Shown: one piece after another, positions 52,601-61,679 of the stretch
How positions within the stretch are numbered: position 1 is the first letter of the stretch
Layout of the letters: the number at the start of each line of letters is the position of its first letter
Origin: Leguminivora glycinivorella
Taxonomy: Eukaryota; Arthropoda; Insecta; Lepidoptera; Tortricidae
Length of the DNA: 64,000 nucleotides
NCBI RefSeq assembly: GCF_023078275.1
Contig: NC_062995.1
Location: forward strand, 11,916,917-11,980,916
Direction: 5' to 3'
Program-made: the position numbers and the translations under genes
Notes under the pieces: generated by a model
Database searches by the model: none
What the model was told of the DNA's origin: nothing
The model's input: the letters and a program-made list of their open reading frames with translations, nothing else

Positions 52601-53489
52601 AGACAAGCCATATAAATGTAACCAGTGTAGCTTTACTTGCAAGGCTAAGGATTATATGAAAGTTCATATTAGAATTCATACTGGGGAAAAGCCCTTTAAA
52701 TGTGACCTGTGTGACTACGCTAGCTGCCGAAAGAGTAATTTGCGAGTACATATAAAGACACACACTGGTGATAAGCCATACAAATGTAACCGATGCAACT
52801 ACGCTTGCTACCAAAAAAAAGATTTACAAGCTCATGTATCGAAACACACTGGTATGAAGCCTTTTAGATGTGATATGTGTAGTTTTGCTACTGCCCACGA
52901 GCGTTCTATTACAAGACATAGAATGACGCACAATAAGCCAAACATGAGTGGCCCGTGCAGCAATACTTGCAGTTCCGAGAGTAGTATGAAGCACACTGGC
53001 GAAAAGCCATTTAAATGTGACCTTTGTAACTACGCTACCTGGTATAAAACTAAATTAAAAGGTCATTTTAGGACACACACTGGAGACAAGCCATATAAAT
53101 GTAACCAGTGTAGCTTTACTTGCAAGGCTAAGGATTATATGAAAGTTCATGTCAGAATTCATACTGGGGAAAAGCCATTTAAATGTGACCTGTGTGACTA
53201 CGCTAGCCGCCGAAAGAGTACTTTGCGAGTTCATTTGAGGACACACACTGGTGACAAGCCATATAACTGTAACCGGTGCAACTACGCTTGCTACCAAAAA
53301 AAAGATTTACAAGCTCATGTATCGAAACACACTGGTATGAAGCCTTTTAGATGTGATCTGTGTAGTTTTGCTACTGCCCACGAGCGTTCTATTGCAAGAC
53401 ATAGAATGATGCACAATAAGCCAAACAGGCGTGACCAGGATAGCGATGTTAGCAGCCAGATAAGGCATTTGCAACGTCATGACTCATGA
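40363..53489 (+). CDS. Gene D: polydactyl C2H2 zinc-finger protein, 3 exons
   Basis: Exons: 40363-40672, 49803-49946 and 51421-53489 (TGA), joined in phase 1 at both junctions. The N-terminus (about 150 aa) has no fingers. It is acidic with repeated VKDE/VKEE-type phrases (VCVKDEPRSD, VSVKEESASA), reminiscent of SUMO-site-like ψKxE motifs. Exon 3 encodes about 21 fingers, nearly all C-x2-C-x12-H-x3-H of the form KCDxCxYA, joined by TGEKP/TGDKP linkers. One finger (HRCDQCNYACNSNDNMKAQK) lacks its His pair. The array is made of duplicated four- to five-finger modules. It ends QRHDS-stop because of a 7-bp duplication. It should be a nuclear DNA-binding protein. Intron 1 contains a complete BEL/Pao element. 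Confidence 0.83.
40728..40830. mobile_element. Foldback repeat inside gene D intron 1
   Basis: The arm ATGGTCGCGCGATAGACGAT, then GGCCGTCCCTATCGCA, is inverted around a 9-base spacer (AATTAGTAA). It lies 55 bp after the splice donor. Confidence 0.75.
40868..41145. repeat. Inverted-repeat element in gene D intron 1
   Basis: CGCCGTCAATAGAA...TAATGTAAACAAACC (about 40918-40955) is inverted at about 41098-41135. The interior is AT-rich. It lies directly beside the BEL/Pao insertion. Confidence 0.5.
41183..41707 (+). repeat. 5' LTR of BEL/Pao element
   Basis: 525 bp, TG...CA ends. The first bases after it are TTTGTTCCTTCGGCCGG, where a primer-binding site is expected; the tRNA is not assigned. 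Confidence 0.92.
42068..47167 (+). CDS. BEL/Pao gag-pol polyprotein (1699 aa)
   Basis: The gag core (DUF1759 type) is at about residues 110-270: LPKIVVKPFDGSLHNWLSF. Zinc-knuckle-like clusters are at 307-375 (CVFCTELHNLENC; CVCCFSKTHKVKQC; CSICGCSHNTLLHF). The aspartic protease is near 430 (ALLDGASGVNFIS); the usual Asp-Ser/Thr-Gly is here Asp-Gly-Ala. Reverse transcriptase is at about 690-930, with TGDIKAMYRQ and YVDD at 855-858. Pao-type A17 peptidase and RNase H regions follow (GFCDVSERGYAAV; LSIPRLELQAA; AWSDSTVTLAW). The integrase is at about 1340-1600, with candidate catalytic Asp1413, Asp1479 and Glu1521. A DUF5641-like C-terminus ends at 1699. The frame has no stop or shift, so the copy could be functional. 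It encodes machinery for reverse transcription and integration. Confidence 0.92.
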   Translation: MSDIDVSNRDVDMDRVERNYAVMRLELIFDCIDLEGYVAADLNPIVEDFHRAQKAIMKKTKDVNTEFSVTVDFEQKVKSILTRLRKAEPVITSKHETVDKQDSSDNNSAKLPKIVVKPFDGSLHNWLSFKELFDSLIHKRNISNIEKLHYLMTSCQGKALDLIKNYPISDNSYMDAYNALNNFYNRKRQIAFGYYEKILLCEQVKTKSSTELEKVHRVFRETLQVLERFDLPDKNFMLFHLLWGKLDKATREAFLLEFNSNEIPKFELLQEFVEKQVRALEVTEVKPVTSAIKGKGKVTLVATQQNICVFCTELHNLENCKKFKVLDTSERFKVVKNKGLCVCCFSKTHKVKQCQSDCRCSICGCSHNTLLHFGKREPASPEAEPAPQPTVSGLNSKVTLTSVQSNGLVLFATARVAVRDSSGNYQIARALLDGASGVNFISHDCARRLGLQVDDTSEPITGIGLSEVAPKGMLSCSVKPIGSEMVNFDFQASVLPVICPEQPYYRVNTSEWHHIQGLPLADPDFAKPGPIDLLLNAEIFASSILSGKKEGRKGQSKALETVFGWVLMGDCYASRTQSFTNCRKDCFFVSNASQSNLSLSLDDSLKRFWELENICGPSKPILSKEDQLCEDNFRANYCRTSEGRFEVPLPFVDPSNKPTFSHTREIAMRRFFSLERKLTKHADFRKAYASFMEEYEVSGHMEQVAPPVSSVGNFNYIPHHGILRPESVSTPLRAVFDASCRDSNGISLNDTLLAGPKLQTNIFDVLTRFRWHKIVFTGDIKAMYRQILVPNEDAEYQRILWRPSTDGPVKDYRLRTVTYGVKSAPYQALRTIAQIAEDTADSYPEGSQVLGRDIYVDDVVTGADSIEQALKIRSDLSEILSSGGFHLRKWTSNHKGFIVDLPSSELYSSDFKHFDELSDLSLKILGLLWRPQTDSFQFEVATPRDQKCTKRTILSNIARIYDPLGFLCPVTFHAKYLMQVLWSSGVQWDDDVPEAITSEWMKFTDQLPSLKSVVIPRRIIHSFVSLQLHGFCDVSERGYAAVVFCRVDDTQGSTFVELCCAKSKVAPLRKLSIPRLELQAAVLLADLMQSTQEALKPLYVVQEIFAWSDSTVTLAWIKSCPSRWKTFVANRVSHIQDLVAPDRWRHVSTHHNPADAGSRGLLPEDLVECDIWWKGPSWLVKEEKDWPCSPLHDPSNDCIVEEQRICSLLVTADPNLIDEVLSRFSSLFTLKRVLAYCFRFLRSAKDGKVVGSLQSAETTAALMFLVKHVQLTSFSVEINQLREDRLNALPKGLRKLSLFIDSQGIVRVGGRLANSPIKFSVKHPILLPRSHRLTILIIDEYHKRFLHPGAQTLQNLLAQTFWILSPKRAIQAVIGGCVKCFRANPSAASPPLMGNLPTFRVSQIKPFSSVAIDYGGPFDIAFGRGRGAKTYKGYICVFVCTSTKAIHIELASELSTEAFLCVLKRFVARRGRCSNIVSDQGRNFVGASNYLGSLMKGAADAQEIKFSFNPPGTPHFNGLAEAGIRSVKTHLARVVGNQRLTFEEFYTILTQIESMLNSRPLTPLSSDPSDLSALTPGHFLTLEPLSIVPEENLVDKKVSVCNRWKMIQKMHQDFWRRWHAEYVHTLQQRTKWNKVNTNIVVGSLVLLINEQTSPLKWPLGRIVALHPGVDGVCRVVTIQTATGQYRRPVVKLCPLPLSN
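47277..47801 (+). repeat. 3' LTR of BEL/Pao element
   Basis: 525 bp, apparently identical to the 5' LTR. It is followed by the TGCAC duplication at 47802. Confidence 0.92.
48010..48310 (-). repeat. Dispersed repeat ending CACGAATAAA, inverted copy
   Basis: It is the inverse of the 62890-63150 sequence, sharing ATGAGACCATCAAGTGAGAA and GTGCCACGAAATGG. Confidence 0.55.
48760..48985. repeat. Dispersed repeat (CCGACGTAGTA-ended), copy 3
   Basis: It matches 7035-7260 and 22425-22640. It is followed at 48980 by an (AATTC)n microsatellite and AT-rich sequence to about 49240, in which no gene is seen. Confidence 0.55.
49292..49476. mobile_element. MITE with GATATAGACCGTGATTACC ends
   Basis: The ends GGATATAGACCGTGATTACC and GGTAATCACGGTCTATATCT are inverted. 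The interior contains GTTGCATGCATCATGATCAC. It lies immediately before the SINE at 49484. Confidence 0.65.
49484..49740 (+). mobile_element. tRNA-headed SINE (GACCGGTCTGGC family), copy 3
   Basis: The head is GACCGGTCTGGCCTAGCGCG with B box GGTTCGAATCC. The body has GTTCCTGAGTCATGGATG. The tail is ATATTTATTTATTTAATA. It ends about 60 bp before gene D exon 2. Confidence 0.78.
49803..49946 (+). CDS. Gene D exon 2 (144 bp)
   Basis: The acceptor TTTCAG ends at 49802 and the donor GTAAAC follows 49946. It encodes SDGAIVIVRQSCVPRRPFLR and DCSVRLERLAVETLLTG. It is in phase 1 at both ends, so the 48-codon exon is frame-neutral and could be skipped. No known domain was recognised. Confidence 0.78.
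49970..50102. mobile_element. MITE with ACAGTCAAGTG ends, copy 2
   Basis: It is inverted relative to 39000-39148, full length, and starts 23 bp after the donor of gene D exon 2. Confidence 0.75.
50314..50492 (-). mobile_element. Lep1-like Helitron
   Basis: It has TC...CTAG ends on the minus strand and is close to 23498-23675. Confidence 0.75.
50638..50816 (-). mobile_element. Lep1-like Helitron
   Basis: It is a second copy 145 bp from the previous one, with the same orientation and similar length. Confidence 0.75.
50895..51380. mobile_element. Hairpin MITE copy 2, interrupted
   Basis: It shows the AAGCTATGAGCTATCGGCTA arm and the AGAGACACGGCGATATTGATA core of 22794-22974. About 320 bp of unrelated sequence (about 50921-51240) split the left arm. 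It ends close to gene D exon 3. Confidence 0.65.
51421..53489 (+). CDS. Gene D exon 3 (zinc-finger array)
   Basis: The acceptor TTGTTGCAG ends at 51420. It encodes the linker TPQEKSSGGTDTY and then about 21 fingers. The finger starting YKCDxCS(F/Y)T(S/C)KAKDYMK recurs at intervals of 411, 483 and 483 bp. It heads modules that contain FKCDLCDYASxRKSTLRVH, YKCNRCNYACYQKKDLQAH and FRCDxCSFATAHERSIARH. A spacer phrase SGPCSNTCSSESSMK occurs twice. The stop TGA at 53487-53489 is caused by an extra 7 bp. Confidence 0.88.
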
Positions 53490-53868
53490 GAGAATGGTGA
53501 TTGGTGAAAAGCTATATAAATGTGACCAGTGTAGCTATACTTGCAAGGCCAAGGATTATATGAAAATTCATATCAGAATTCATACTGGGGAAAAGCCCTT
53601 TAAATGTGACCTGTGTGGCTACGCTAGCTGCCGAAAGAGTACTTTGCAAGTACATATGAAGACACACACTGGTGACAAGCCATATAACTGTAACCGGTGC
53701 AACTACGCTTGCTACCAAAAAAAAGATTTACAAGCTCATGTATCGAAACACACTGGTATAAAGCCTTTTAGATGTGATCTGTGTAGTTTTGCTACTGCCC
53801 ACGAGCGTTCTATTGCAAGACATAGAATGACGCACAATAAGCCAATCAGGCGTGACCAAGGTTCGTAG
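53490..53868 (+). pseudogene. Out-of-frame continuation of gene D fingers
   Basis: The frame 53479-53868 encodes four more intact fingers (YKCDQCSYTCKAKDYMKIH, FKCDLCGYASCRKSTLQVH, YNCNRCNYACYQKKDLQAH, FRCDLCSFATAHERSIARH) and ends QGS-stop. It is the fifth module, 417 bp after the fourth. An extra CTCATGA in CGTCATGACTCATGAGAG puts it out of frame with exon 3. Either the allele is truncated, or an assembly error or rare splice restores the frame. Confidence 0.8.
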
Positions 53869-53991
53869 CCATATGCACACTGCACAAACTTACGCAACTT
53901 CTAGAGTTAGCGTGGAGAATTTATTCTTAAATCTGCTGTTTCTTTTATATTCGATATTCTAGTTGATTATACTCTACGTTCGTTGATTACA

Positions 53992-54127
53992 TACAGTCAA
54001 CCAATTGGAACCCTAGGTCCTACAACCATGTCAAAATGACAAGCAGTAAGAGATTTCTTACAATCTGATTTATAACGTCACTATGACATAGTTGTACAGT
54101 GGCCTAGGGTTCCAATTGGTTGACTGT
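53992..54127. mobile_element. Tc1/mariner-type MITE
   Basis: The ends TACAGTCAACCAATTGGAAC and GTTCCAATTGGTTGACTGTA are perfect inverses and continue through CCTAGG. It lies 124 bp after gene D's last finger frame. TA-flanked perfect ends fit Tc1/mariner-derived MITEs. Confidence 0.8.
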
Positions 54128-55796
54128 ATGTGTGAAGTGTTAGTGTATTATCATAGTCCACACAGATTACTAGCAATTCGTAATCCCCATTACAAAGATA
54201 AGGCTTTAGGTATCTTATCAATTGTCAATCATACAAACTGGGCTGGAACTAAAGTCGATAAGGCTATAGTTTGTTACCAATTATAAGAAAACCAGCCCTT
54301 ATTGCCTGAAATACGGTAGTGACATTGACATTGGCAACTGACATTCGCTTTGTAGTAATAAGAAATAATTTTGACATGTAAGAAATTTATAGCCTCTTGC
54401 CGCCCAATGTGCAATGGGATGTACATTTGGGTTCATTAGAATTCTAACTTTCATGTGAATAAATAAAGTTACATTTCTTTTGTCTCTAAAATTTTTCGAA
54501 CAACTGAAACTCAAATTAAAATGCAACTAGGATCAAAATTCTCTAGATTTTTTTTGTATGGTGGGCGTTACGAGGAAGTGTAGTGTAATTTTTCATGAAA
54601 TAAATAAATCTAAATCTATATTTTTTTGACATCATCATCAACGTTTTTCATTGTCGCCCCTTTATTATCCATTACTCCCTTGGGAACAACATAGTACATT
54701 ATTCTTCAGTGCACGTAGACGCAATGAGACCTTTAAACAGCAAATGTGATGAAAAAGGTAGTTCAGTCTCATTAATCTTCAAATGCTTTTATTTATTAAG
54801 TTTGTTATGGCGTTATTCATAAAGCCGAATTAGCTAATTCGTCGTGTTGTAAATGAAATCGACGTTTTATTTATGTATTTCCGAGAAAGGCATAGAATAC
54901 AAATTATTGTCTTCGGTAGCGAGATAGTTACTCATGAAATAAAATTATGGAAACGGATTATATCGTCTAGTTACCCGTTGATCACGAACGGTGTATAGTG
55001 TTCGAAAAGTGTATGTATTGTAAATTAATTATACGCGATGCGATCCGTTTCTATAGTCACACACACACACACACGCGAACGCACGCACGCACGCACACGC
55101 GCATAAAAGTGATAATGTAATAGGGTGAATCAACTTTTCTTTGCCAGCAAAATTACGCATACTTCGACTACATGTGGTAGTAGATATTTTGATAATGTAA
55201 GTTACCATTATTATTTTATTTCATATCTCAAATATTTAACTGTGTACAAATAAATGTAATTGAAAACTGAGGAAGAGCGGGGCTTCCTGTCACAGGCATT
55301 ATACATACTTACTAGGAAGTCTCAACCTGCGAGAGTTATGTTGTAAATTAGTTTATGAAATAAATGCTTTTTGATTTTTGAGTAATATATCATGGATAGA
55401 ACACAATAAAATTAAACAGGACCTTAAGGTTTTTTTTTTATTAATAAGGAGGTTAATTTGTAATTTCTACTGATGTGCAAGTTGTAGAAATTATTCAAAA
55501 TGGAAGTTTTGGGCATTCCTAGAAAACGTTTTCATTTTTCTTAATAATCTTTAAACCAAATAGATAAATCAGCATTTATTATATGCAACATGTGTAGGCA
55601 GAAATAATTAAACACAGTTGCGGATGGATGGTTAACTTAATATTATCTCCCGAAGTAATGCAAAAACGAACGAAATAAAACGAATTGTTACTATTGTTTT
55701 TATATTAAAATTACAAATTAGTCTATGGTCCTCTTTACGGGAAAAACATCAGAAGTGGGATACTTTGGTGATATAAATTGGCGAAGAGTTAAATAT
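54128..55796. other. D/C convergent intergenic region
   Basis: There are no coding exons. AATAAA motifs at about 54463 and 54597 could serve gene D. 54880-55050 resembles 33840-34020 (inverted). A CA/GC microsatellite lies at 55060-55100. 55745-55795 resembles the region past gene B's end at 6110-6165. Confidence 0.45.
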
Positions 55797-56117
55797 CTAA
55801 TCTACTTCCTCTTCTATTTCCTCTATAATCTCCTCCATATGTTCATCCTGTGAAATCTCTTCCAGGATATACGTTTGCGTGTCTTCTTCATCTTCGAGTG
55901 TGTTTATAGTGTTTGCTCGTTTCTTCCCCGGGGCGGTGTGTGCGTCTACATCTTCGTCTCGAGCGTGTTTAGTGTATGTTGGTTTCTTCCTGTTCCTGGG
56001 GGCACGTTTGGGCCACGGTTCGCCGTTGTGCATGGTGCGCACGTGCATACGCATCGCGAACGCCGTCGTGAACACGCGCCCGCAAATGTCGCAGTTCTTG
56101 CGAATGCCCAAGTGCAC
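55797..56117 (-). CDS. Gene C last exon (finger and acidic tail)
   Basis: The acceptor ATCCAG lies above 56117 and TAG at 55799-55797. It encodes VHLGIRKN, CDICGRVFTTAFAMRMHVRT, GEPWPKRAPRNRKK, and then an acidic tail ending EEIIEEIEEEVD. Confidence 0.88.
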   Translation of the reverse strand: MHLGIRKNCDICGRVFTTAFAMRMHVRTMHNGEPWPKRAPRNRKKPTYTKHARDEDVDAHTAPGKKRANTINTLEDEEDTQTYILEEISQDEHMEEIIEEIEEEVD

Positions 56118-59100
56118 CTGGATAAGAAAGATATTAATTACATTACTACACAGTATACAATAAATACATTAAATTAATAAATATTATAGGACATTCTTAC
56201 ACAGAATTATTTTTAAAATCGGGACTTAATCGCGTATGACTACATATTAAACTGACCTCCAACGTTTCAGGTCAACGTTTAGGTTACACCTCGGACACCT
56301 GCTGATGAAATATATGAAAGAGGCGCGTTCCTAGCACAGTCTAAGCTCGTGTAGGTGAACGCGTACCATGCTTGTAGGAGTGAAATATGACATGTCGACT
56401 GTTCGCGTTTTTGACAGGCGGTAACTGTGAGGTAACCGAGAGGGGGTGGGCGGCACTTTCAGCGGGGAGCGGGAGTGGTCATACTGTACGATAGTACTCT
56501 TTATTATACTGTGGTTTAGGTCAGGTCTTCTCTAAGACCACGGGGACAACGCCGTCCCTGAAACGTTGGAGGTCAGTTTAATATGTCGCGGGTTCGAATC
56601 CGGCTCGTACCAACGAGTTATTCGGAACTTATGTGCGATATGTCATTTGATATTTGCCAGTCGCTTTTCGTTGAAGGAAAACATCGTGAAGAAACCGGAC
56701 TAATTCCAATAAGGCCTAGTTACTCTTCGGGTTGTAAGGTCAGATGGCAGTCGCTTTCGTAAAACTAGTGCCTAGTGGTTTAATTGTCAAAGCGGACCCC
56801 AGGCTCCTATGAGCCGTGGCAAATGCCGGGATAACGCAAGGAGGATGATGATGATGGTGTATGAATTATGATAATACTTACGCTGCGCAAGTGCCTCTGC
56901 AAGTTGCACTTGGCGGTGAACGGGACGTCGCACAGCTCGCACTTGAAGGGTTTCTCTCCCGTGTGTACTGGCATGTGGGACTGCAAGCAAACAGAAACTA
57001 TTATAAAAGGATATTCGTAGGGTTGCAAAAAACGGTTTCTTTTCTGGCTTGAAAAAGTATAAAAAAGTAAGTAGTAAAAGTAAGAAAAAGATTACAAGAT
57101 ATCAAAAGCAATTAATACTTTTATACAGTTTTTTAGACGTTATAAAGCACATAATTAGCATAAAAGAATACCACTAATTTTTGTTTCAAGTCGAATCGCT
57201 TCGGGCAGTGCTCGCAGGCGAAAGGTGTCTCTCCCGTGTGCTTCCTCAGGTGTAAGCGGAGAAGACTGAAATTCTACGCAAAAAAAAAACAGTAATTGAT
57301 GTGATGTGTATTAAATAAATATTATAGGACATTCTTAAACAGATTAACCGAGCTCCACGCTAAGCTCAAGAAAGCTTGTGTTGTGGGTACTCAGACAACG
57401 ATATATATTTCATTCCCAATATTTCAAATAACATAAAGTCTGATCAAAAATATATAACTACGCGCCATCTTGCGGAATTTCATTAGAACTATTTTCTTCA
57501 TACTATACCAAAGAGGATCTAGTATTATAGAGTTGCTGTCCAAGTAAAATGTGTAATCACAGTGCATAGACTGCCATCTCTTGACGCAGGCTTGAAACTT
57601 TTGAACCTCCGTTTTGACAATTTGGCCCATATTCTTAGCTTGATATGTTTTAAAATGTCAAGTATTAATATTAGCGCCATCTAGCTGAGCGTACCCCAAA
57701 GGTGTAATGCCATCTAGGCCATCGTACCTTTTTCTGTATGGTACTGAGGTACGTTTTTTTCTTAGACTATCTGTCTATACGGAGTTATACATGTCTTTGT
57801 AATAAACTGAACTGTCACCGTATACACAAGATAACAGCGCCCTCTTGACGATAGCCATATATTTTGACGACCGGTCTGGCCTAGCGCGTACCCTGCCTGC
57901 TACGCCGCGGTCCTGGGTTCGAATCCCGGTAAGGGCATTTCTGTGTGATGAGCACAGATATTTGTTCCTGAGTCATGGATGTTTTCTATGTATATAAGTA
58001 TTTTTATATTACATATATATATCGTTGTTTGAGTACCCACAACACAAGCTTTCTTGAGCTTACCATGGGAAGCAGTCAGTGTAAAAATGTCCTATAATAT
58101 TTATTTATTTATATATTTCTGGTCAGGATTTAGTTCTCGAGATATTAATATTGAGACAGACCGACAAATTTTGGTATTGAACCCTGGTAAAACAAAAGAC
58201 TTAATACAAAATTATCAGGAAGACGATTCTTAAAGATACAATGAGTTTTCTAACACTGAGTCCAGTATTTTTTTATTTCAAATTAAATTCTTACCCCTTA
58301 TTCATAAACTGTCACTAAAGTTATCAAGCCGATAAAGTACGTTTGTTCCTTTCCAACGCATTGGTGTGATAGAAAGGGACAAACGAACTTTCTCGGCTTG
58401 ATAACTTTAGTGAACGTTTATGGGTTGGGTTTTAACGGATTAAAAACAGGCAGCAGTGTTTGCAGGTGTGTGGTTAAACACATGTACCTGAGAAAACTGT
58501 TTATAACTCACCGCGAACACTTTCCCGCAATGCTCGCAGCATGCCGTATATGTTTTGTCTTTCTTTGGGTACCGGTACCGATACCGCTGCCGGAAGGGCG
58601 GCTCGAGGCCGAGCGCCCTCGCGCGGAGGTTGGCCTCCTTTCTCCTTTCGTTTAGTAGGTCGCCTTGGCCGAGATGCTTGCGCGCGATGTGCACGTCATA
58701 TGAATCCGCATTCAGGAATGTTTTATTGCACTAAAAAGGAAGTAAACTTTTAAAAAAATTAGTATATTGAGACAAAAACGCCTAAATTGTCTATAACAAT
58801 GCTTAAGTCAAAACTGCGGTCCTCTCTCCTCGATAACAAGCCAAGGTCAACAGATGTGCTAGCTATTAACGTAAACACAACAGCCGAGAACACCACACGC
58901 ATGTTATCGAGGAGTGAGTACCTACCTTATCATTATTTAATTTTCCCCTCACTAGCTCGGAAACACGTGTTTTGTCCTTTAATACCAGCAGGTAAAAACG
59001 CATTTTATCCACTAGTGGGTAAAGTAATTTGACCTTGAATAAAGTCACGTAGGCCACGTCTTTGCCTTTGGCTAGTCTGTGGTCAAGAGTAAGCCCATTT

Positions 59101-61648
59101 ATAATAAAATAAAATAATTAACTGCTTTAAAATTGATGAAAGTAGGTGAATCTAGTAATAATGATGATTTACCACCTGTGAACTACTGGAAGCAGTGATA
59201 AACGCATTTTTTGCGTTGTAGTTTCCTCGCTATAGTGAGGGGAAAAGTTTTGTGTTACACTCGGGTGCAAATGTATTTTACTTCTCGTGTGTTAAAAAAC
59301 TCGCAAGTTCAGGATTCTATTCTCGAACCACTCGCTTCGCTCGTGGTTCAACTATAGAATCCTTTCACATGCTCGTTTTTCAATTACACACTCGACGTTA
59401 AAATACAACTTTGCCCCCTTGTATAACAAATAACTATTATTTAGCCTACGCGTAAGTACCTATAGCATGTATGGTAATTATGTAAATATGTAGGTTAAGA
59501 TATATAATTTAAGATTGTTTAAAAAATGAGCGCATCTTGCCATTAAACGTTTTTTTAATGTAAAAAATTAGTTTACATTGTTAAAAAAAAAAGTCATGTT
59601 ATAAGTTTTATACCAAATAAATATGTTTATAACCGCCGACGCAAAAACGACGGGGTAATAGGCTACTTGACCCTTTTTTAAAGTCTATTTTATATTATTT
59701 ATTACTGTCTAATTAAACGAAAAAAATAGTACCATATTTATTACGACTTAAAAACCTGAAAAAAAATATTTAAAGTTTACTTTTACGTGATCAGGCAAAA
59801 ACAACATCAGCCATATTAATCTATAGAATATCTATGACATGACGTCAGTATATTTAGAAAAAATATTTGACACTGTCACAGCTGAGCAACGACTAAGAAT
59901 TTTAATACAATAGAGGTTGCTTCTATGGAGATCATTTACTTTATATCTTTGTTTTTAACTTAAATAGAATTTATATTCAATCATAACTACTGTCAATGTT
60001 TTTCTTCTAATTATGTGGTGGTTTATTTCGTGCACTGCATTTTTTTTTTAAGTACAGGAATCTAGCCTATTGCCTGGATAACGCACGCAAGGAGGGTGAC
60101 TCACCTCTTGGCAGCTCGGATGCTCGGCGTCCACGTGTTCCTTCAACGCGTCCGCAGTCTCGAAGTTGTCCCCACACTGCACGCACGGGCTGAGCAGAGA
60201 GTGGTCCTCTGCACCAGTTTCTTGATGCTTCTTTAACGCGTCTTCGCTGATGAAGGTTACTGAGCAGATCTTGCATTCACGATACTTTTTGCGCAACTGT
60301 AAACAAAATAAGTCCATACTAATATTATAAATGGGAAAGTGTGTGTATCTGTTTGTTTGTCCGTCTGTCACGGCAAAACGGAGCGACGAATTGACGTGAT
60401 TTCTTAAGTGGAGATAGTTGAAGGGATGGAGAGTGACATAGGGCACTTTTTGTCTCTTTCTAACGCGAGGAAATGCTAGTATAAAATAAATAAATAAATA
60501 TTATAGGACATTCTTACACAGCTTGACTAAGTCCCACAGTAGCTCAAGAAGGCTTGTGTTGTGACTCAGACTACGATATCCATACTAATATTATAAATGG
60601 GAAAGTGTGTTATTTGTTTGTCCGTCTTTCACGACAAAACGGAGCGATGAATTAAAGTGATTTCTTAAATGGAGATAGTTGAAGGGATGGAGAGTGACAT
60701 AGGCTACTTTTTGTCTCTTTCTAACGCGAGGAAAAGCTAGTATAAAATAAATAAATAAATATTATAGGACATTCTTACACAGCTTGACTGAGTCCCACAG
60801 TAGCTCAAGAAGGCTTGTGTTGTGGGTACTCAGACTACGATATCCATACTAATATTATAAATGGGAAAGTGTGTTGTTTGTTTGTCCGTCTTTCACGGCA
60901 AAACGGAGCGATGAATAAAGTGATTTCTTAAGTGGAGATAGTTGAAGGGATGGAGAGTGACATAGGCTACTTTTTGTCTCTTTCTAACACAAGCGAAGCC
61001 GCGGGCAAAAGCTAGTATATAATAAATCAATCATACTGTCTTAGTCATAAATGGCAGGACTCCTTAACTCAAAAAATCTTTATTAGTTAAGATTAGTCGT
61101 TAAGAAAAAACATGTAATTTGTAATTATTTATATAAATAAACAGTTAAAATTTTTATAATACTAGTATTTGCCCGCGTCTTTGCTCGCGATAGAAAGAGA
61201 CAAAAAGTAGCCTATGTCACTCTCCATCCCTTCAACTATCTCCACTTAAAAAATCACGTCAATTTGTAGCGTCGTTTTGCTGTGAAAGACGGACAAACAA
61301 AGAGACACACACTTTCCCATACATAGAAAACATCCATGACTATAAGGACACGCGATTTTTGGCTAATTCAGGTTTTTAAAGCGTTAATGAAAAGCGCCAT
61401 TAGTAGTTGATAAGATATTATTATCTATTAACACTAGAATAAGTCTTTCAATATAATTTAAGGTACTAACTTTAATAACCTAACCACAAAATTAAAATTT
61501 TGAAAAACCCCCGACCGCGAGCTAGTGGACCGATTTTCATGAAACATGGCTAAGAACACTCCCGACTAACACAGCTTTCAAATAAAAAAAACTAAATCGA
61601 AATCGGTTCATCCGTTCGGGAGCTACGATGCCACAGACAGACACACAC

Positions 61649-61679
<31 letters not shown>

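Noticed and set aside
51654..53718. Minus-strand frames opposite the zinc-finger array
   Set aside because: They repeat with the finger period and are antisense shadows of gene D.
60314..61015. CRISPR-like array (regular repeats and spacers)
   Set aside because: Units are ~264 bp, are recognisable Helitrons, and the spacers are identical, not unique.
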